Assembly: GCA_017404505.1 (NCBI GenBank)
Contig: JAFRCE010000003.1
Coordinates: 96,999-160,998 of the forward strand
Direction: 5' to 3'
DNA from: Solobacterium sp.
Lineage (GTDB): Bacteria; Bacillota_I; Bacilli_A; Erysipelotrichales; Erysipelotrichaceae
Length of the DNA stretch: 64,000 nt
The notes beneath the pieces are model-generated. The model made no database searches. It was not told the origin of the DNA and saw only the letters and a list, made by a program, of their open reading frames with translations. Numbering within the stretch: the first letter of the stretch is position 1; every line of letters starts with the position of its first letter. The position numbers and the translations under genes were made by a program. This document shows positions 7,913-16,976 of the stretch, piece by piece.

Positions 7913-9018
7913 ACCGGCAGAAGATCGCTCAGCACACTGTTCAGCAGATGATAATACGCATCCGCGCATTTCAGTTTTCCATCCGTGATCTGCAGTTTTC
8001 CTTCATCAAGCAGTTTTTCCGCCGGCGCACCGAACGCCTGCGAAAAGGACATACCGAAACGGTTCTGAAAATCCTGCAGGAAAATACCGTCTTTCAGCCG
8101 CAGCCCCATCATGACCGTTTCAAACATCTCGTCCTCTTTGCTCAGCGGAATCACGTCACGCTTCAGAGGATCGTTCAGATATTCACTCAGATTCGACGGT
8201 TTGTCATAGCGGCAATGGTCTTCCATACCGGAAGCCCCGGCGGAAAGACCGTAAAAATCTTCGTAATGCCAGTAGACCAGGTTATGCAGTGACTCATAGC
8301 CCGGCAGAGCGAAATTGGATATCTCATACTGCCGGTAGCCCGCCTGCGGCAGGATTCGGCAGATTTCCTCGTACATGTCCGCTTCCGTATCTTCATCCAG
8401 CGGTGTAATGCCTTTGCGGCCGAATACGGTGTTCTCCTCCACAGTCAGTGAATACAGGGAAAGATGCTTTGGCTGCAGGGAAAGCGCGAACCGGATGGAT
8501 TCCCGCAGCGACGCCATGTTCTGATCCGGCAGAGAATACATCAAGTCAAGCGAGATGTTGTCAATACCATGATCCTTGAGAAGACGCACCGCCTCAGCGA
8601 CGTCAGCGGACGTATGATGGCGGCCGATCTTTCTGAGCAGTTTATCATCCGCTGTCTGCAGCCCGATACTGGCCCGGCTGATGCCGTGTTCCGCCAGGAT
8701 CGATGCCTTGTTTTCATCCAGCGTTTCCGGATTGATCTCGATCGTGTATTCCCGGACGTTTTTCGTATAGGGATCCAGAAGACGCAGAAGACTGTCCAGC
8801 TGCGCGGCGGAAAGCGCTGTCGGCGTACCGCCACCGATATACACTGTCCTCAGTTCCGGATTGACAAAGTAATGAAGGATTTCTTTCTGCAGGGCCTGCA
8901 GCCATGCATCAGCCTCCTTTTCCTGGTAGAAACGGTGGCAGAAATCACAGTAAAAACAGATACTGCGGCAGAACGGCACGTGGACATATAAAGCCTGCGG
9001 CTTCTTATTTTGGTTCAT
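7909..9018 (-). CDS. hemW: Radical SAM heme chaperone HemW
   Basis: The 369-residue protein has the HemW N-terminus [17 protein letters not shown] with the CxxxCxxC [4Fe-4S] cluster site plus the following cysteine, then [10 protein letters not shown] and the EINPE strand. HemW proteins bind heme and help insert it into target enzymes; they were long annotated as coproporphyrinogen III oxidases, but the heme-chaperone role is the current view. It overlaps the lepA 3' end by 14 bases, the usual neighbour in Firmicutes, and is therefore translated from the fmt-lepA-hemW transcript. Confidence 0.95.
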   Translation of the reverse strand: MNQNKKPQALYVHVPFCRSICFYCDFCHRFYQEKEADAWLQALQKEILHYFVNPELRTVYIGGGTPTALSAAQLDSLLRLLDPYTKNVREYTIEINPETLDENKASILAEHGISRASIGLQTADDKLLRKIGRHHTSADVAEAVRLLKDHGIDNISLDLMYSLPDQNMASLRESIRFALSLQPKHLSLYSLTVEENTVFGRKGITPLDEDTEADMYEEICRILPQAGYRQYEISNFALPGYESLHNLVYWHYEDFYGLSAGASGMEDHCRYDKPSNLSEYLNDPLKRDVIPLSKEDEMFETVMMGLRLKDGIFLQDFQNRFGMSFSQAFGAPAEKLLDEGKLQITDGKLKCADAYYHLLNSVLSDLLPV

Positions 9019-10813
9019 CTTCCCTCGACAGAACAGACATGAAGGCTTCCTGCGGAATGACGACAGAACCGACTTCCTTCATCCGCTTCTTTCCTTCCTT
9101 CTGCTTTTCCAGAAGTTTCTTCTTACGGGAAATATCGCCGCCGTAGCATTTGGCCAGGACGTTCTTGCGCAATGACTTGATATTCGTCCGGGCAATGACC
9201 TTGCCGCCGACCGCGGCCTGTACGGGGATCTCAAACTGCTGCTTCGGGATCAGTTCCTTGAGACGGATGGTGATGCCGGAGCCGCGTTTATAAGCATTGG
9301 AGCGGTGCACGATCACACTCAGCGCATCCACCTGCTCACCATTCAGCAGGATATCCATACGGACCAGGTCTTCCTTCCGGTAGCCGACCAGTTCATAGTC
9401 TAGCGAGGCATATCCCTTGGAACAGGACTTCAGACGGTCGAAGAAATCGTAGATGATCTCGGACAGCGGCAGCTCATAGATGATCATGTTGCGGCCGGCG
9501 TCGATCACTTCCATATTCTGATAGATGCCGCGCTTGTTCTGACACAGATCCATGACCGCGCCGATATAGGAATCCGGCACCATGATGCTCGCCTTCACAT
9601 ATGGTTCTTCAACATGGTCGATCCGTGAAGCGTCTGGCATTTTCGCGGGATTGTCGATCGCCATCATGGAGCCGTCACTCAGATAGACGTGATAGATAAC
9701 GGATGGCGCCGTGCAGATCAGATCGAGGTTGTATTCCCTTTCGAGTCTTTCCTGGATGACATCCATATGCAGCAGACCGAGGACGCCGCAGCGAAAGCCG
9801 AAGCCAAGCGCCTGGGAGGTTTCCGGTTCATACTGCAGAGACGCGTCATTCAGCTGCAGCTTGTCCAGAGCGTCATGCAGGTCTTCGTAGCGGGCCGCGT
9901 CACTCGGATACAGACCGCAGTAAACCATCGGATTCATCCGGCGGTAACCGGCCAGCGGTTCACTGGCAGGCTTGCTGACGGAAGTCACCGTGTCACCGAC
10001 CCGGACATGCTTGATCGACTTGATGCTGGCGGCGAACCAGCCGACATCGCCGGCGGACAGACCGTCGACTCTGACTTCCCGGGGATTGCGGATACCGGTT
10101 TCCAGAACTTCATATTCGGCGCCGGTCGCCATGAAACGGATCCTGTCACCGACCTTCAGGCTTCCCTCCCTGACTCTGACCAGGGCAATGACACCGCGGT
10201 AGGGATCGTAGAAGGAGTCAAACACCAGAGCCTGCAGCGGCGCGTTCTTGTCTCCCTGCGGAGCGGGAATATGAGTGACTACCTGTTCCAGCACCTGATC
10301 GACATTGAGGCCTGTGCGGGCGCTGATCAAAGGCGCTTCACTGCAGTCCAGACCGATGATGTCTTCGATTTCCCGGATCGTGACATCCGGCTGGGAATTG
10401 TTCATATCCACTTTGTTGATGACGGGAATGATCTCAAGATCGTTATCCAGCGCCAGATATGTGTTGGCAAGTGTCTGCGCCTGCACGCCCTGCGTCGAAT
10501 CGACGACCAGGATGGCACCTTCGCAGGCAGCCAGCGATCTTGACACTTCGTAGCTGAAGTCGACGTGACCCGGCGTATCGATCAGGTTGAACAGATACTC
10601 ATGACCGTCTTTGGCATGATAGGAAAGCTGCACGGCATTCAGCTTGATGGTAATGCCGCGCTCTCTTTCCAGATCCATATCATCCAGCAGCTGTGTTTTC
10701 ATATCTCTCTCTTTGACCGTATCCGTCATTTCAAGAATGCGGTCGGCAAGCGTCGACTTGCCATGGTCAATATGAGCGATAATGCAGAAGTTGCGTATGT
10801 ATTTCTGATCCAT
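9005..10813 (-). CDS. lepA: Elongation factor 4 (LepA)
   Basis: The 602-residue GTPase is full length. It shows the P-loop [17 protein letters not shown] switch region, DTPGHVDF, and NKVDM, followed by EF-G-like domains and the LepA-specific C-terminal domain with [20 protein letters not shown] (the last part being the conserved family signature). EF4 binds ribosomes and can back-translocate them, helping translation under stress. It lies 8 bases after fmt and overlaps hemW. Confidence 0.98.
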   Translation of the reverse strand: MDQKYIRNFCIIAHIDHGKSTLADRILEMTDTVKERDMKTQLLDDMDLERERGITIKLNAVQLSYHAKDGHEYLFNLIDTPGHVDFSYEVSRSLAACEGAILVVDSTQGVQAQTLANTYLALDNDLEIIPVINKVDMNNSQPDVTIREIEDIIGLDCSEAPLISARTGLNVDQVLEQVVTHIPAPQGDKNAPLQALVFDSFYDPYRGVIALVRVREGSLKVGDRIRFMATGAEYEVLETGIRNPREVRVDGLSAGDVGWFAASIKSIKHVRVGDTVTSVSKPASEPLAGYRRMNPMVYCGLYPSDAARYEDLHDALDKLQLNDASLQYEPETSQALGFGFRCGVLGLLHMDVIQERLEREYNLDLICTAPSVIYHVYLSDGSMMAIDNPAKMPDASRIDHVEEPYVKASIMVPDSYIGAVMDLCQNKRGIYQNMEVIDAGRNMIIYELPLSEIIYDFFDRLKSCSKGYASLDYELVGYRKEDLVRMDILLNGEQVDALSVIVHRSNAYKRGSGITIRLKELIPKQQFEIPVQAAVGGKVIARTNIKSLRKNVLAKCYGGDISRKKKLLEKQKEGKKRMKEVGSVVIPQEAFMSVLSREDEPK

Positions 10814-10821
10814 TCTCTACC

Positions 10822-11760
10822 CTATTCAAATACCTTCCCAACCAGACTTCTTCCGGCACCGTTGGCGAACTGTTCCGCTTTCATCGGCTTCTTGCCTTCC
10901 GGCTGCAGTTCGAGAACCAGAAGGATTCCTCCCCTGGCGGCGATCTTCATCGCACCGTCTTCAAAGCCGAGCACTTCACCCGGCTGATATGCATGTCCCC
11001 TGACTTCCTTGCGGGCTTTGTAAAACTTATAGCGTTTCCCTTCCAGGACACCGTAGCTGATCGGCCAGTCGATCAGGCCCCGGACATGATTATACAGGGA
11101 ATTGATTTCTTCTTCCTGAAAATGAACCTGTTCCATCTCACGGGAGATATTCGGTGCCAGCACGACTTTTTCTTCGTCCTGTTCCACACCCGGCAGTTCA
11201 CCGCGGATATAGCGCGGCAGTTCCTCCCGGATGATCCGCACGCTTTCTTCCTTCAGCAGCACGTCCAGTTCGGCAGCCGTCATATCCGGTGTGATACTGA
11301 CTTCATGACAGGCGAAGACCCGGCCCGCGTCCATCTTCTTCACCATTTCCATCAGACAGACACCGGTTTTCTCGTCACCGTTGAGAATGGCATGATGGAT
11401 CGGCGCGCCGCCCCGGTACTTCGGCAGCAGGGACGGATGAATATTCACACAGCCAAGACGCGGCGCCATCAGGATCTTCTCCGGCACGATCTGGCCATAC
11501 GCGCATGTCACGATCAGCTCCGGCTCGTAAGCGAGAACCGCATCCGCTTCCGCCCGCAGTTTCTCCGGCTGCAGAACGGGAATGCCGTTTTCCTCAGCCA
11601 GGGCATGGACAGGTGTCTTGACAATGATATGTTTTCTTCCCACCGGTTTGTCCGGCTGGGAAACCACGGCAGCGATATGATACTTCTCATCGATCAGAGC
11701 CTGCAGGATCGTGCAGGCGAATTCCGGTGTGCCAAAAAAAACAATGCGGGGACTTGTCAT
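10822..11760 (-). CDS. fmt: Methionyl-tRNA formyltransferase
   Basis: The 312-residue enzyme formylates Met-tRNAi using 10-formyltetrahydrofolate. It shows FFGTPEFA at the N-terminus, the catalytic region NIHPSLLPKYRGGAPIHHA with the Asn-His pair, and the C-terminal OB-like domain with RGLIDWPISYG. A GAGGAGG ribosome binding site precedes ATG 11760. A TATAAT lies about 30 bases upstream with a poor -35. The gene leads the fmt-lepA-hemW unit and diverges from rpsT. Confidence 0.97.
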   Translation of the reverse strand: MTSPRIVFFGTPEFACTILQALIDEKYHIAAVVSQPDKPVGRKHIIVKTPVHALAEENGIPVLQPEKLRAEADAVLAYEPELIVTCAYGQIVPEKILMAPRLGCVNIHPSLLPKYRGGAPIHHAILNGDEKTGVCLMEMVKKMDAGRVFACHEVSITPDMTAAELDVLLKEESVRIIREELPRYIRGELPGVEQDEEKVVLAPNISREMEQVHFQEEEINSLYNHVRGLIDWPISYGVLEGKRYKFYKARKEVRGHAYQPGEVLGFEDGAMKIAARGGILLVLELQPEGKKPMKAEQFANGAGRSLVGKVFE

Positions 11761-11813
11761 ATGCTTACCTCCTCATATCTGTAATATTATAGCGTATATT
11801 AACGCCATTTTTA

Positions 11814-11842
11814 TTGCATTTTGAAATGTGCTTTGTTATAAT
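11814..11842 (+). promoter_or_regulatory. rpsT promoter
   Basis: TTGCAT (11814-11819) and a perfect TATAAT (11837-11842) are 17 bases apart, giving a leader of about 30 bases before ATG 11877. Confidence 0.85.
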
Positions 11843-11876
11843 TCGTACTGCTGAAAGAAATACGAGGAGGTGTCTC

Positions 11877-12140
11877 ATGGCAAATATTAAATCCCAGAAG
11901 AAGCGTGCGCTTACAAATCTGAAGAGACAGAATGCAAAAGCCGGTCAGAAAAGTGAACTGAAAACAGCTGTCAAGAAAGCTCTCGCAGCTGTTGCAGAAG
12001 GTAATAAAGAAGCAGCTGTCGAGGCATTTAACAAAGCCAACAAGTCCCTGGACAAGGCAATCGTTTCCGGTATCAGAAACAAGAACTACGTTGCCCGTCA
12101 GAAGTCCAGACTTGCCAAAGCTGTTAACTCCATTCAGTAA
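11877..12140 (+). CDS. rpsT: 30S ribosomal protein S20
   Basis: The 87-residue, lysine-rich protein begins MANIKSQKKRALTN, the S20 signature, and binds the 5' domain of 16S rRNA. ATG 11877 is chosen because it has GAGGAGGTG seven bases upstream and matches the family N-terminus; the frame is open further upstream only into the promoter. It is a single-gene transcript with its own promoter and a terminator at 12153-12177. Confidence 0.98.
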   Translation: MANIKSQKKRALTNLKRQNAKAGQKSELKTAVKKALAAVAEGNKEAAVEAFNKANKSLDKAIVSGIRNKNYVARQKSRLAKAVNSIQ

Positions 12141-12152
12141 AAAGTCAGAACA

Positions 12153-12177
12153 AAGTCACGCAAGTGGCTTTTTTCTT
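12153..12177 (+). terminator. rpsT terminator
   Basis: AAGTCAC pairs with GTGGCTT around a GCAA loop, followed by TTTTCTTT. Confidence 0.8.
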
Positions 12178-12195
12178 TGCGAAACGGCAGTAAAA

Positions 12196-12201
12196 TATAC
12201 T
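12196..12201 (+). promoter_or_regulatory. Candidate -10 box of PrsW gene
   Basis: TATACT stands 12 bases upstream of a perfect 21-base dyad. The -35 region 17 bases further upstream is poor. Confidence 0.4.
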
Positions 12202-12212
12202 GTTAAAACAAT

Positions 12213-12233
12213 ACTGCTGTACTGTACAGCAGT
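12213..12233 (+). promoter_or_regulatory. 21-bp perfect dyad upstream of PrsW gene
   Basis: ACTGCTGTAC and GTACAGCAGT are exact reverse complements around one central base. One unpaired base cannot form an RNA loop, so a protein-binding DNA site is more likely. It falls just downstream of the TATACT box and just before the GGGAGG ribosome binding site, where a repressor would act. Confidence 0.55.
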
Positions 12234-12251
12234 TCCCGGGAGGTATTACAA

Positions 12252-13001
12252 ATGATCGTAACTATCGCTGCGCTGCTCGCCAGTTTCATCGTTCCGCTCG
12301 CCATGTTCTTCTTTATGAAGAGTTCTCACAAAGACGACGAAAACTACCAGAAAGACTGCAACACACTGCTGCTGAAAGGAAGCCTGCTGGCGCCGCCGGT
12401 CTTCCTGTTCTCACTGGCAATGAATCTTCTGTTCACCTTCGTGTTCAAAGGAAATGCTTCACCCCTGCTCAAAGCTATCTTCAAGGCCTTTTTCCTGGCG
12501 GCTCTTTCCGAAGAAATCATGAAGTATCTGGTCGCCAACAAGACCATTCAGAACAATAAGGCGAAGGTCAGTTTCCTGGACGTCATGGCCTATACATGCA
12601 TTGCCGCCATCGGTTTTGAACTGATGGAAGCAGTCGTATATGTATTCATCACAAATGTTCCCCAGATCCTTGTCCGCGGCATCACCTGCATGCACGGCAC
12701 ATTCGGGCTGATCATGGGCTACATCCTGGCGAAGCAGTGGAAAACCGACAAAAATGCCAGCCCTGTTCTGGCAATCCTGGCAGCTACCCTGATCCATGGC
12801 GCTTATGATTTCTGCCTGAACGAAATCGTGTACGAAGGCGCGGGCGGCTATATCGCTCTCGCGATCGCCATATTCTGCCTTGCGGTCAATATCTTCTCCT
12901 TCTTCTATATCCGGAAGAAACGAGAGGAGGCATATTATACGGAACCTCTGTTCCCGGAAGCCGCAGCACAGACGGAAACAAACGAACCAGCAGCTCAGTG
13001 A
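12252..13001 (+). CDS. PrsW family intramembrane protease
   Basis: The 249-residue protein has about seven hydrophobic segments and the PrsW residues: ALSEEIMKY (paired glutamates), CMHGTFGLIMGY and TLIHGAYDF (two histidines). In Bacillus subtilis PrsW starts the cleavage of an anti-sigma factor under envelope stress; related proteins have other substrates. No anti-sigma or sigma gene is adjacent. The C-terminal tail is hydrophilic, rich in alanine and glutamate. A GGGAGG site precedes ATG 12252, and a perfect dyad suggests a repressor. Confidence 0.85.
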   Translation: MIVTIAALLASFIVPLAMFFFMKSSHKDDENYQKDCNTLLLKGSLLAPPVFLFSLAMNLLFTFVFKGNASPLLKAIFKAFFLAALSEEIMKYLVANKTIQNNKAKVSFLDVMAYTCIAAIGFELMEAVVYVFITNVPQILVRGITCMHGTFGLIMGYILAKQWKTDKNASPVLAILAATLIHGAYDFCLNEIVYEGAGGYIALAIAIFCLAVNIFSFFYIRKKREEAYYTEPLFPEAAAQTETNEPAAQ

Positions 13002-13020
13002 TGAACTGCTGGTTTTTTTT
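12985..13020 (+). terminator. PrsW gene terminator
   Basis: AACCAGCAG pairs with CTGCTGGTT across the stop codon, followed by eight T residues. Confidence 0.85.
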
Positions 13021-13029
13021 ACGTTTCGG

Positions 13030-13509
13030 TCAATAGATCAGTGAAGCGGGAAGCAGAAACAGATACGGAGCTGTCAGCACGGCCATGCGCAGAGCGATGC
13101 CGTGGGCTGTCTCAATGCCGTAGGAGCGGAAGATCCGCCGGTTGAACCAGTAGATCAGCAGACCGGCAAGCGCGATGGCCAGCAGCGTGATCAGCAGTGC
13201 CCAGAAGTTTGTAAGCGGGTTCCATGTCAGAGCCGAGGAAAGCTCGCTGCCGGCGTTATAGGCAATCACTACCAGCAGCACGGCTCCGGCAAGATCCGCC
13301 AGGAAACCGGCCGGACAGACTTTCCATAAATGTTTGCGAATCAGCTGCGGATCCTCGATCTGCAGTTTTTTCTGACTGTAATACAGCACCAGCCCGTCAA
13401 TCAGAAGATTGGCCGGAATCAGGATCAGCCACAGCCAGCTGGGGATCCAGATCAGCATCCAGATTGGAAAGAGAATATTGTACAGGCGTATCGTTTTTCC
13501 GTGGTTCAT
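13030..13509 (-). CDS. Hypothetical integral membrane protein
   Basis: The 159-residue protein has about five hydrophobic segments, starting IRLYNILFPIWMLIWIP, and no motif I recognise. It overlaps the fprA stop codon by ATGA, so it is probably translated with fprA. Conserved-looking polar patches are KKLQIEDPQLIRKHLW and the WFNRRIFRSYGIE loop. The coupling to an oxygen/NO-detoxifying enzyme gives a context but not a function. Confidence 0.7.
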   Translation of the reverse strand: MNHGKTIRLYNILFPIWMLIWIPSWLWLILIPANLLIDGLVLYYSQKKLQIEDPQLIRKHLWKVCPAGFLADLAGAVLLVVIAYNAGSELSSALTWNPLTNFWALLITLLAIALAGLLIYWFNRRIFRSYGIETAHGIALRMAVLTAPYLFLLPASLIY

Positions 13510-14663
13510 ACGTTTGCCAGAGCATCGGCGAGCTGCCGCAGCTGATCGAGCGACGCTTCGTTCAGAGCTGAGCGGATCGTGACGACCGGCTCCAGCATCG
13601 TGATGTTTTTCGCGGTCTCGAATTTGCCCTTCATGACCTTGGCGGCCATCGGTGCCCAGGTTCCGTTCTCGATAAAGCCCATCGTGCGGTTCTGATAGCC
13701 GCGTTCCGTCAGTTCGTCAATGAATTCGCGCATCTTCGGGAAGATGACGGTATTGTATGTCGTGCTGGCAAGAACGATACGGTCATAGCAGAACGCGTCC
13801 TCGACTGCCTCGGCAATGTCACAGCGGCAAAGATCACTGACAGCTGTCTTGATGCCCTTTTCTTCCAGCATCTCAGCCAGTTTTTTTGCCGCTTCCGCGG
13901 TATGTCCGTAAACGGAAGCATACGCGATCGTCACGCCTTTGTCTTCCGGTGTGTAGGATGCCCACTTCGTGTAAAGGTCAAGATAATAACCGAGGTTTTC
14001 CTGCAGAACGGGTCCGTGCAGCGGACAGATCGTTTCAATTTCCAGACCGGCCGCCTTTTTCAGAAGACTGGTGACCTGGGCGCCGTATTTGCCGACAATG
14101 CCGAAATAGTATCTTCTTGCTTCGCAGGCCCAGTCATCCTCCTCGACATCCAGCGCGCCGAATTTGCCGAAGGCATCCGCCGTGAAGAAGACCTTGTCTG
14201 TTTTGTCATAAGTCATCATGACTTCCGGCCAGTGGACCATCGGTGCCATGACAAATTTCAGGACATGGCTGCCGAGTTCCAGTTCGTCATTTTCCTTGAC
14301 GGTTACTTTATTCAGCGGCAGATCGCCGTAGAAGTTCTTCAGCATGACAAACGTCTGGGCGCTGCCGACGACTGCTGTATCCGGATATTCCTGCAGGAAT
14401 CTGGTAATATTGGCGGAATGATCCGGTTCCATATGCTGAACGATCAGATAATCCGGTGTGCGGCCGGCCAGAGCCTCCTTCAGATTGTTCATCCATTCTT
14501 CGCCGAAATGCGCGTCGACGCTGTCAAGAACAGCGGTCTTTTCATCCAGAATGACATAGGAATTGTATGCCATTCCTTCCGGTACGATAAACTGTCCCTC
14601 GAACAGGTCCAGCTGGTGATCGTTGACACCGACATATTTAATATCTTTCGTAATATGATTCAT
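13506..14663 (-). CDS. FprA family A-type flavodiiron protein
   Basis: The 385-residue protein has a metallo-beta-lactamase-like diiron domain with HMEPDHS (HxExDH ligands), H and D ligands further on, and CPLHGPVL; then a flavodoxin domain with IAYASVYGHTAEAA near residue 255. There is no rubredoxin tail, so it is a class A protein. These cytosolic enzymes reduce O2 to water or NO to N2O in anaerobes. ATG 14663 has AGGAGG nine bases upstream; the frame is open to 14690. A TGC-TATGAT extended -10 box lies upstream. Confidence 0.95.
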   Translation of the reverse strand: MNHITKDIKYVGVNDHQLDLFEGQFIVPEGMAYNSYVILDEKTAVLDSVDAHFGEEWMNNLKEALAGRTPDYLIVQHMEPDHSANITRFLQEYPDTAVVGSAQTFVMLKNFYGDLPLNKVTVKENDELELGSHVLKFVMAPMVHWPEVMMTYDKTDKVFFTADAFGKFGALDVEEDDWACEARRYYFGIVGKYGAQVTSLLKKAAGLEIETICPLHGPVLQENLGYYLDLYTKWASYTPEDKGVTIAYASVYGHTAEAAKKLAEMLEEKGIKTAVSDLCRCDIAEAVEDAFCYDRIVLASTTYNTVIFPKMREFIDELTERGYQNRTMGFIENGTWAPMAAKVMKGKFETAKNITMLEPVVTIRSALNEASLDQLRQLADALANV

Positions 14664-14742
14664 ATTTGCTTTTCCTCCTGCTGCGTACATTCATCATCAT
14701 AGCATTGATCCTGTTGGAAAAGAAGAATACCCTCCATCGGTT

Positions 14743-15531
14743 TCATCCGACCGGCAGATACGTTTCAAAATACCGGTGGATGCCGTCGTCTTCGTGGCTT
14801 CGCAAAAGTTGCAGCATAACACAGCTGCCAAGCGGCTTGAAATGTCGTTTTTCCGCTTCGTCCAGCAGCGGCTGCAGGATCGCGGCATCAAATTCCCAGG
14901 CACTGCCGGTGTCAATGACGCAGGTCAGTGCTTTTTCGGAGCGGATCATCCGGCTGCCCGGAATGTATTCCGTTTCTTTTTCACTCATCCCGAAACGGGT
15001 TCCAAAGCCCCATTCGAATGCATTCGTACGGATGTCCGGACAATAAGCCATCATGAACGTCAGGTGCAGACTGCTCATGATCATCCGGCTGGCATTGACA
15101 CTGTCTTCATCCAGTTTCAAAAGCCTGCCCTGCCGCTGGGGAATGAACAGAATATCTTCCATCCGGCTCTCCGCGATGCGGTTCAGATTCACCGGAATGC
15201 TTTTCAGTTTCATAAGATAATCTTTCGTCAGCTCATTCATTCTCAGAAGCTGTTCCGCTTCCTTCTCGATTTCTTTCTGTTTGAGGGCCATCCGGGCCGT
15301 GTATTCTGAGAGACTGTCCTTCTGCAGCATCTGGCGGATCTCCGGAATGGAAAAACCGTTGGTCTGATATCTTTTGCACTCGCTGATGAGATAGAACTGA
15401 TAATCATCATAAAAACGATACTGATTGTCCGCGTTCACTTCCGGTCTGATGATGCCTTCCTTTTCGTAGTGACGCAGTGTTTCTCTTTTGATATTCAGCA
15501 GCCGGCAGATGTCTTTCTGGGTATATTTCAT
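14743..15531 (-). CDS. MerR family transcriptional regulator with GyrI-like effector domain
   Basis: From ATG 15531 the protein has 262 residues. The N-terminal winged helix (ICRLLNIKRETLRHYEKEGI) is MerR-type, followed by a long dimerisation helix around residues 75-115 and a C-terminal domain of about 150 residues resembling the GyrI/BmrR effector fold that binds small molecules. The gene diverges from an orphan PTS EIIB-like gene, and the intergenic region has a 19-base promoter spacer holding a perfect dyad. I infer that it controls the EIIB-like gene. The inducer is unknown. Confidence 0.9.
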   Translation of the reverse strand: MKYTQKDICRLLNIKRETLRHYEKEGIIRPEVNADNQYRFYDDYQFYLISECKRYQTNGFSIPEIRQMLQKDSLSEYTARMALKQKEIEKEAEQLLRMNELTKDYLMKLKSIPVNLNRIAESRMEDILFIPQRQGRLLKLDEDSVNASRMIMSSLHLTFMMAYCPDIRTNAFEWGFGTRFGMSEKETEYIPGSRMIRSEKALTCVIDTGSAWEFDAAILQPLLDEAEKRHFKPLGSCVMLQLLRSHEDDGIHRYFETYLPVG

Positions 15532-15605
15532 GATCGTTTCCCGATATTCTTTCATTCATTATAGGATACGGAAAACAATTCCGGACGAATTTTTAAAACT
15601 TGCTA

Positions 15606-15636
15606 TTGACCTGGTGGTTACCACCACCTGTACGAT
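15606..15636 (+). promoter_or_regulatory. MerR-type promoter and operator of EIIB-like gene
   Basis: TTGACC (15606-15611) and TACGAT (15631-15636) are 19 bases apart. The spacer contains the perfect dyad TGGTGGTTACCACCA. An over-long spacer with an operator inside is the hallmark of promoters that MerR proteins activate by untwisting. Confidence 0.8.
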
Positions 15637-15662
15637 AAAAGCGTGAAAAGTGAGGTGTATGT

Positions 15663-16082
15663 ATGCTGAATATTATGATTACCTGCGGAGCCGGCTTCTC
15701 TTCCAGCGCTCTTGTCACCCAGCTCAACAAAGACGCTCAGGAAAAGAACCTCGATGTCCATTATGAATACAAACCATTTGATTTCGGCGGAATCGGCGGC
15801 AAAGACGGCACGATCGAAGGCGTTGAAATCGTCATGCTGTGTCCGCATCTTCAGCATGAAGCCAAGAAGCTCGCGGCCGCCTATCCGGATGTTCCCTTCT
15901 ATGTCATTCCGACCCGTCTGTACGGTCTGATGTCCGCCGAGGACTTCATGCAGGATGCCGAGGACGCCATTGCCGGCTGGAAGGAAACCGGCATGAACCC
16001 GTTCCATTTCGAAGGTGAAAAGACCGCGATCCGCGTCATGCGTACCGTGTCACACCGCAAATGGCTGGAGAAGAATAAATAA
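15663..16082 (+). CDS. Orphan PTS EIIB component, lactose/cellobiose-type
   Basis: The 139-residue protein begins with MLNIMITCGAGFSSSAL, the EIIB phosphocysteine loop (C-x-A/G-G-x-S-S). The second half has VEIVMLCPHLQHEAKKL and PTRLYGLMSAEDFM. A C-terminal tail of about 35 residues extends beyond the usual 100-residue EIIB. No EIIA, EIIC or glycosidase gene is adjacent, so it may be a regulator or work with a distant permease. A GAGGTG ribosome binding site precedes ATG 15663. Expression is probably governed by the divergent MerR protein. Confidence 0.85.
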   Translation: MLNIMITCGAGFSSSALVTQLNKDAQEKNLDVHYEYKPFDFGGIGGKDGTIEGVEIVMLCPHLQHEAKKLAAAYPDVPFYVIPTRLYGLMSAEDFMQDAEDAIAGWKETGMNPFHFEGEKTAIRVMRTVSHRKWLEKNK

Positions 16083-16099
16083 TAAATCTGCTGAACACA

Positions 16100-16133
16100 T
16101 CAAAAAACGGAGTTTGAACGAACTCCGTTTTCA
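16100..16133. terminator. Bidirectional terminator between EIIB-like and DUF975 genes
   Basis: AAACGGAGTT pairs with AACTCCGTTT around a six-base loop, with T-rich runs on both strands. It serves both convergent genes. Confidence 0.85.
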
Positions 16134-16134
16134 A

Positions 16135-16854
16135 TTACCAGTTTTCCTTTTCGTCACTCAGATCAAGATAATACAGATGCTCGCATATGTATTGATACGG
16201 GTTGGAGAAGAAGATACTGCTGAGCCGCATGGTAAAGCCACCCAGCAGCCACCAGCCGAAGAAGCTCAGAAGGAACTTGAAGAGAGCCATCTTTTTTCCT
16301 TCCATCATTTCCGAGGACAGATCGAGGATCTCCTGCGGTGACAGTTCCGGATGGTCTTCAAGCAGCTGCGGTACGAAATAATACTCAAAAGCCTTTATGA
16401 CACCGGGCACGATCAGCAGCAGGAAATGCAGAAAGACACTCAGGTCTCTGCGGAACAGCGTATGAACGACTCTTTTCAGATCCGGGCTGCGGAAAATGTC
16501 AGTCACATGTGTTTCCTTATCGCCTTCCGCCTGATGACGGAACCAGGAACGGCAGCCGTATTCAAACGGATTCTTGACATAGATCTCGATCACGATCGCG
16601 GCAATAACGGAAAACACGACAATAGCCACGATGGCAGCCACCGCCATCGGCGGCAGTTTTTTCAGCGGATTCTCAATGATGAACGGTCCGTAATAAAACG
16701 TCACGGTATGGCCGCCGCTTGCCGCCCGGTGAGGCCGGGAAGAAACCAGTCCGCCGGTCACAAAAGCGAGGATCAGAGCGACCAGGACAAACGGCAGATA
16801 GTTCGCAAAGAGCAGGGTTTTTCCCTCTTCTTTGATTTCTTTTGGATTGCGCAT
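16135..16854 (-). CDS. DUF975 family integral membrane protein
   Basis: The 239-residue protein fits DUF975: an N-terminal RNPKEIKEEGKTLL segment, a hydrophobic segment at about 20-40, further segments near 75-95, 135-155 and 205-225, and VKNPFEYGCRSWF and LVPGVIKAFEYYFVPQLL motifs typical of the family. A GGAGG ribosome binding site and an extended -10 TGC-TATCAT lie upstream. Function of the family is unknown. It converges on the EIIB-like gene. Confidence 0.85.
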   Translation of the reverse strand: MRNPKEIKEEGKTLLFANYLPFVLVALILAFVTGGLVSSRPHRAASGGHTVTFYYGPFIIENPLKKLPPMAVAAIVAIVVFSVIAAIVIEIYVKNPFEYGCRSWFRHQAEGDKETHVTDIFRSPDLKRVVHTLFRRDLSVFLHFLLLIVPGVIKAFEYYFVPQLLEDHPELSPQEILDLSSEMMEGKKMALFKFLLSFFGWWLLGGFTMRLSSIFFSNPYQYICEHLYYLDLSDEKENW

Positions 16855-16945
16855 GAGGATGTCCTCCTTTCTGCCTATGATAGCATAAACCGTTCCGGAT
16901 CGTTCCGCTTCTTTGCAAACAGCGGGTCAGTTCCCTTTCTGACAT

Positions 16946-16976
16946 TAAAAAAGTGCGGTTATGCGCCGCACTGCAA
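16946..16976 (-). terminator. trmK terminator
   Basis: AGTGCGG pairs with CCGCACT across a seven-base loop, followed by TTTTTT on the minus strand; it overlaps the trmK stop codon. Confidence 0.85.
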
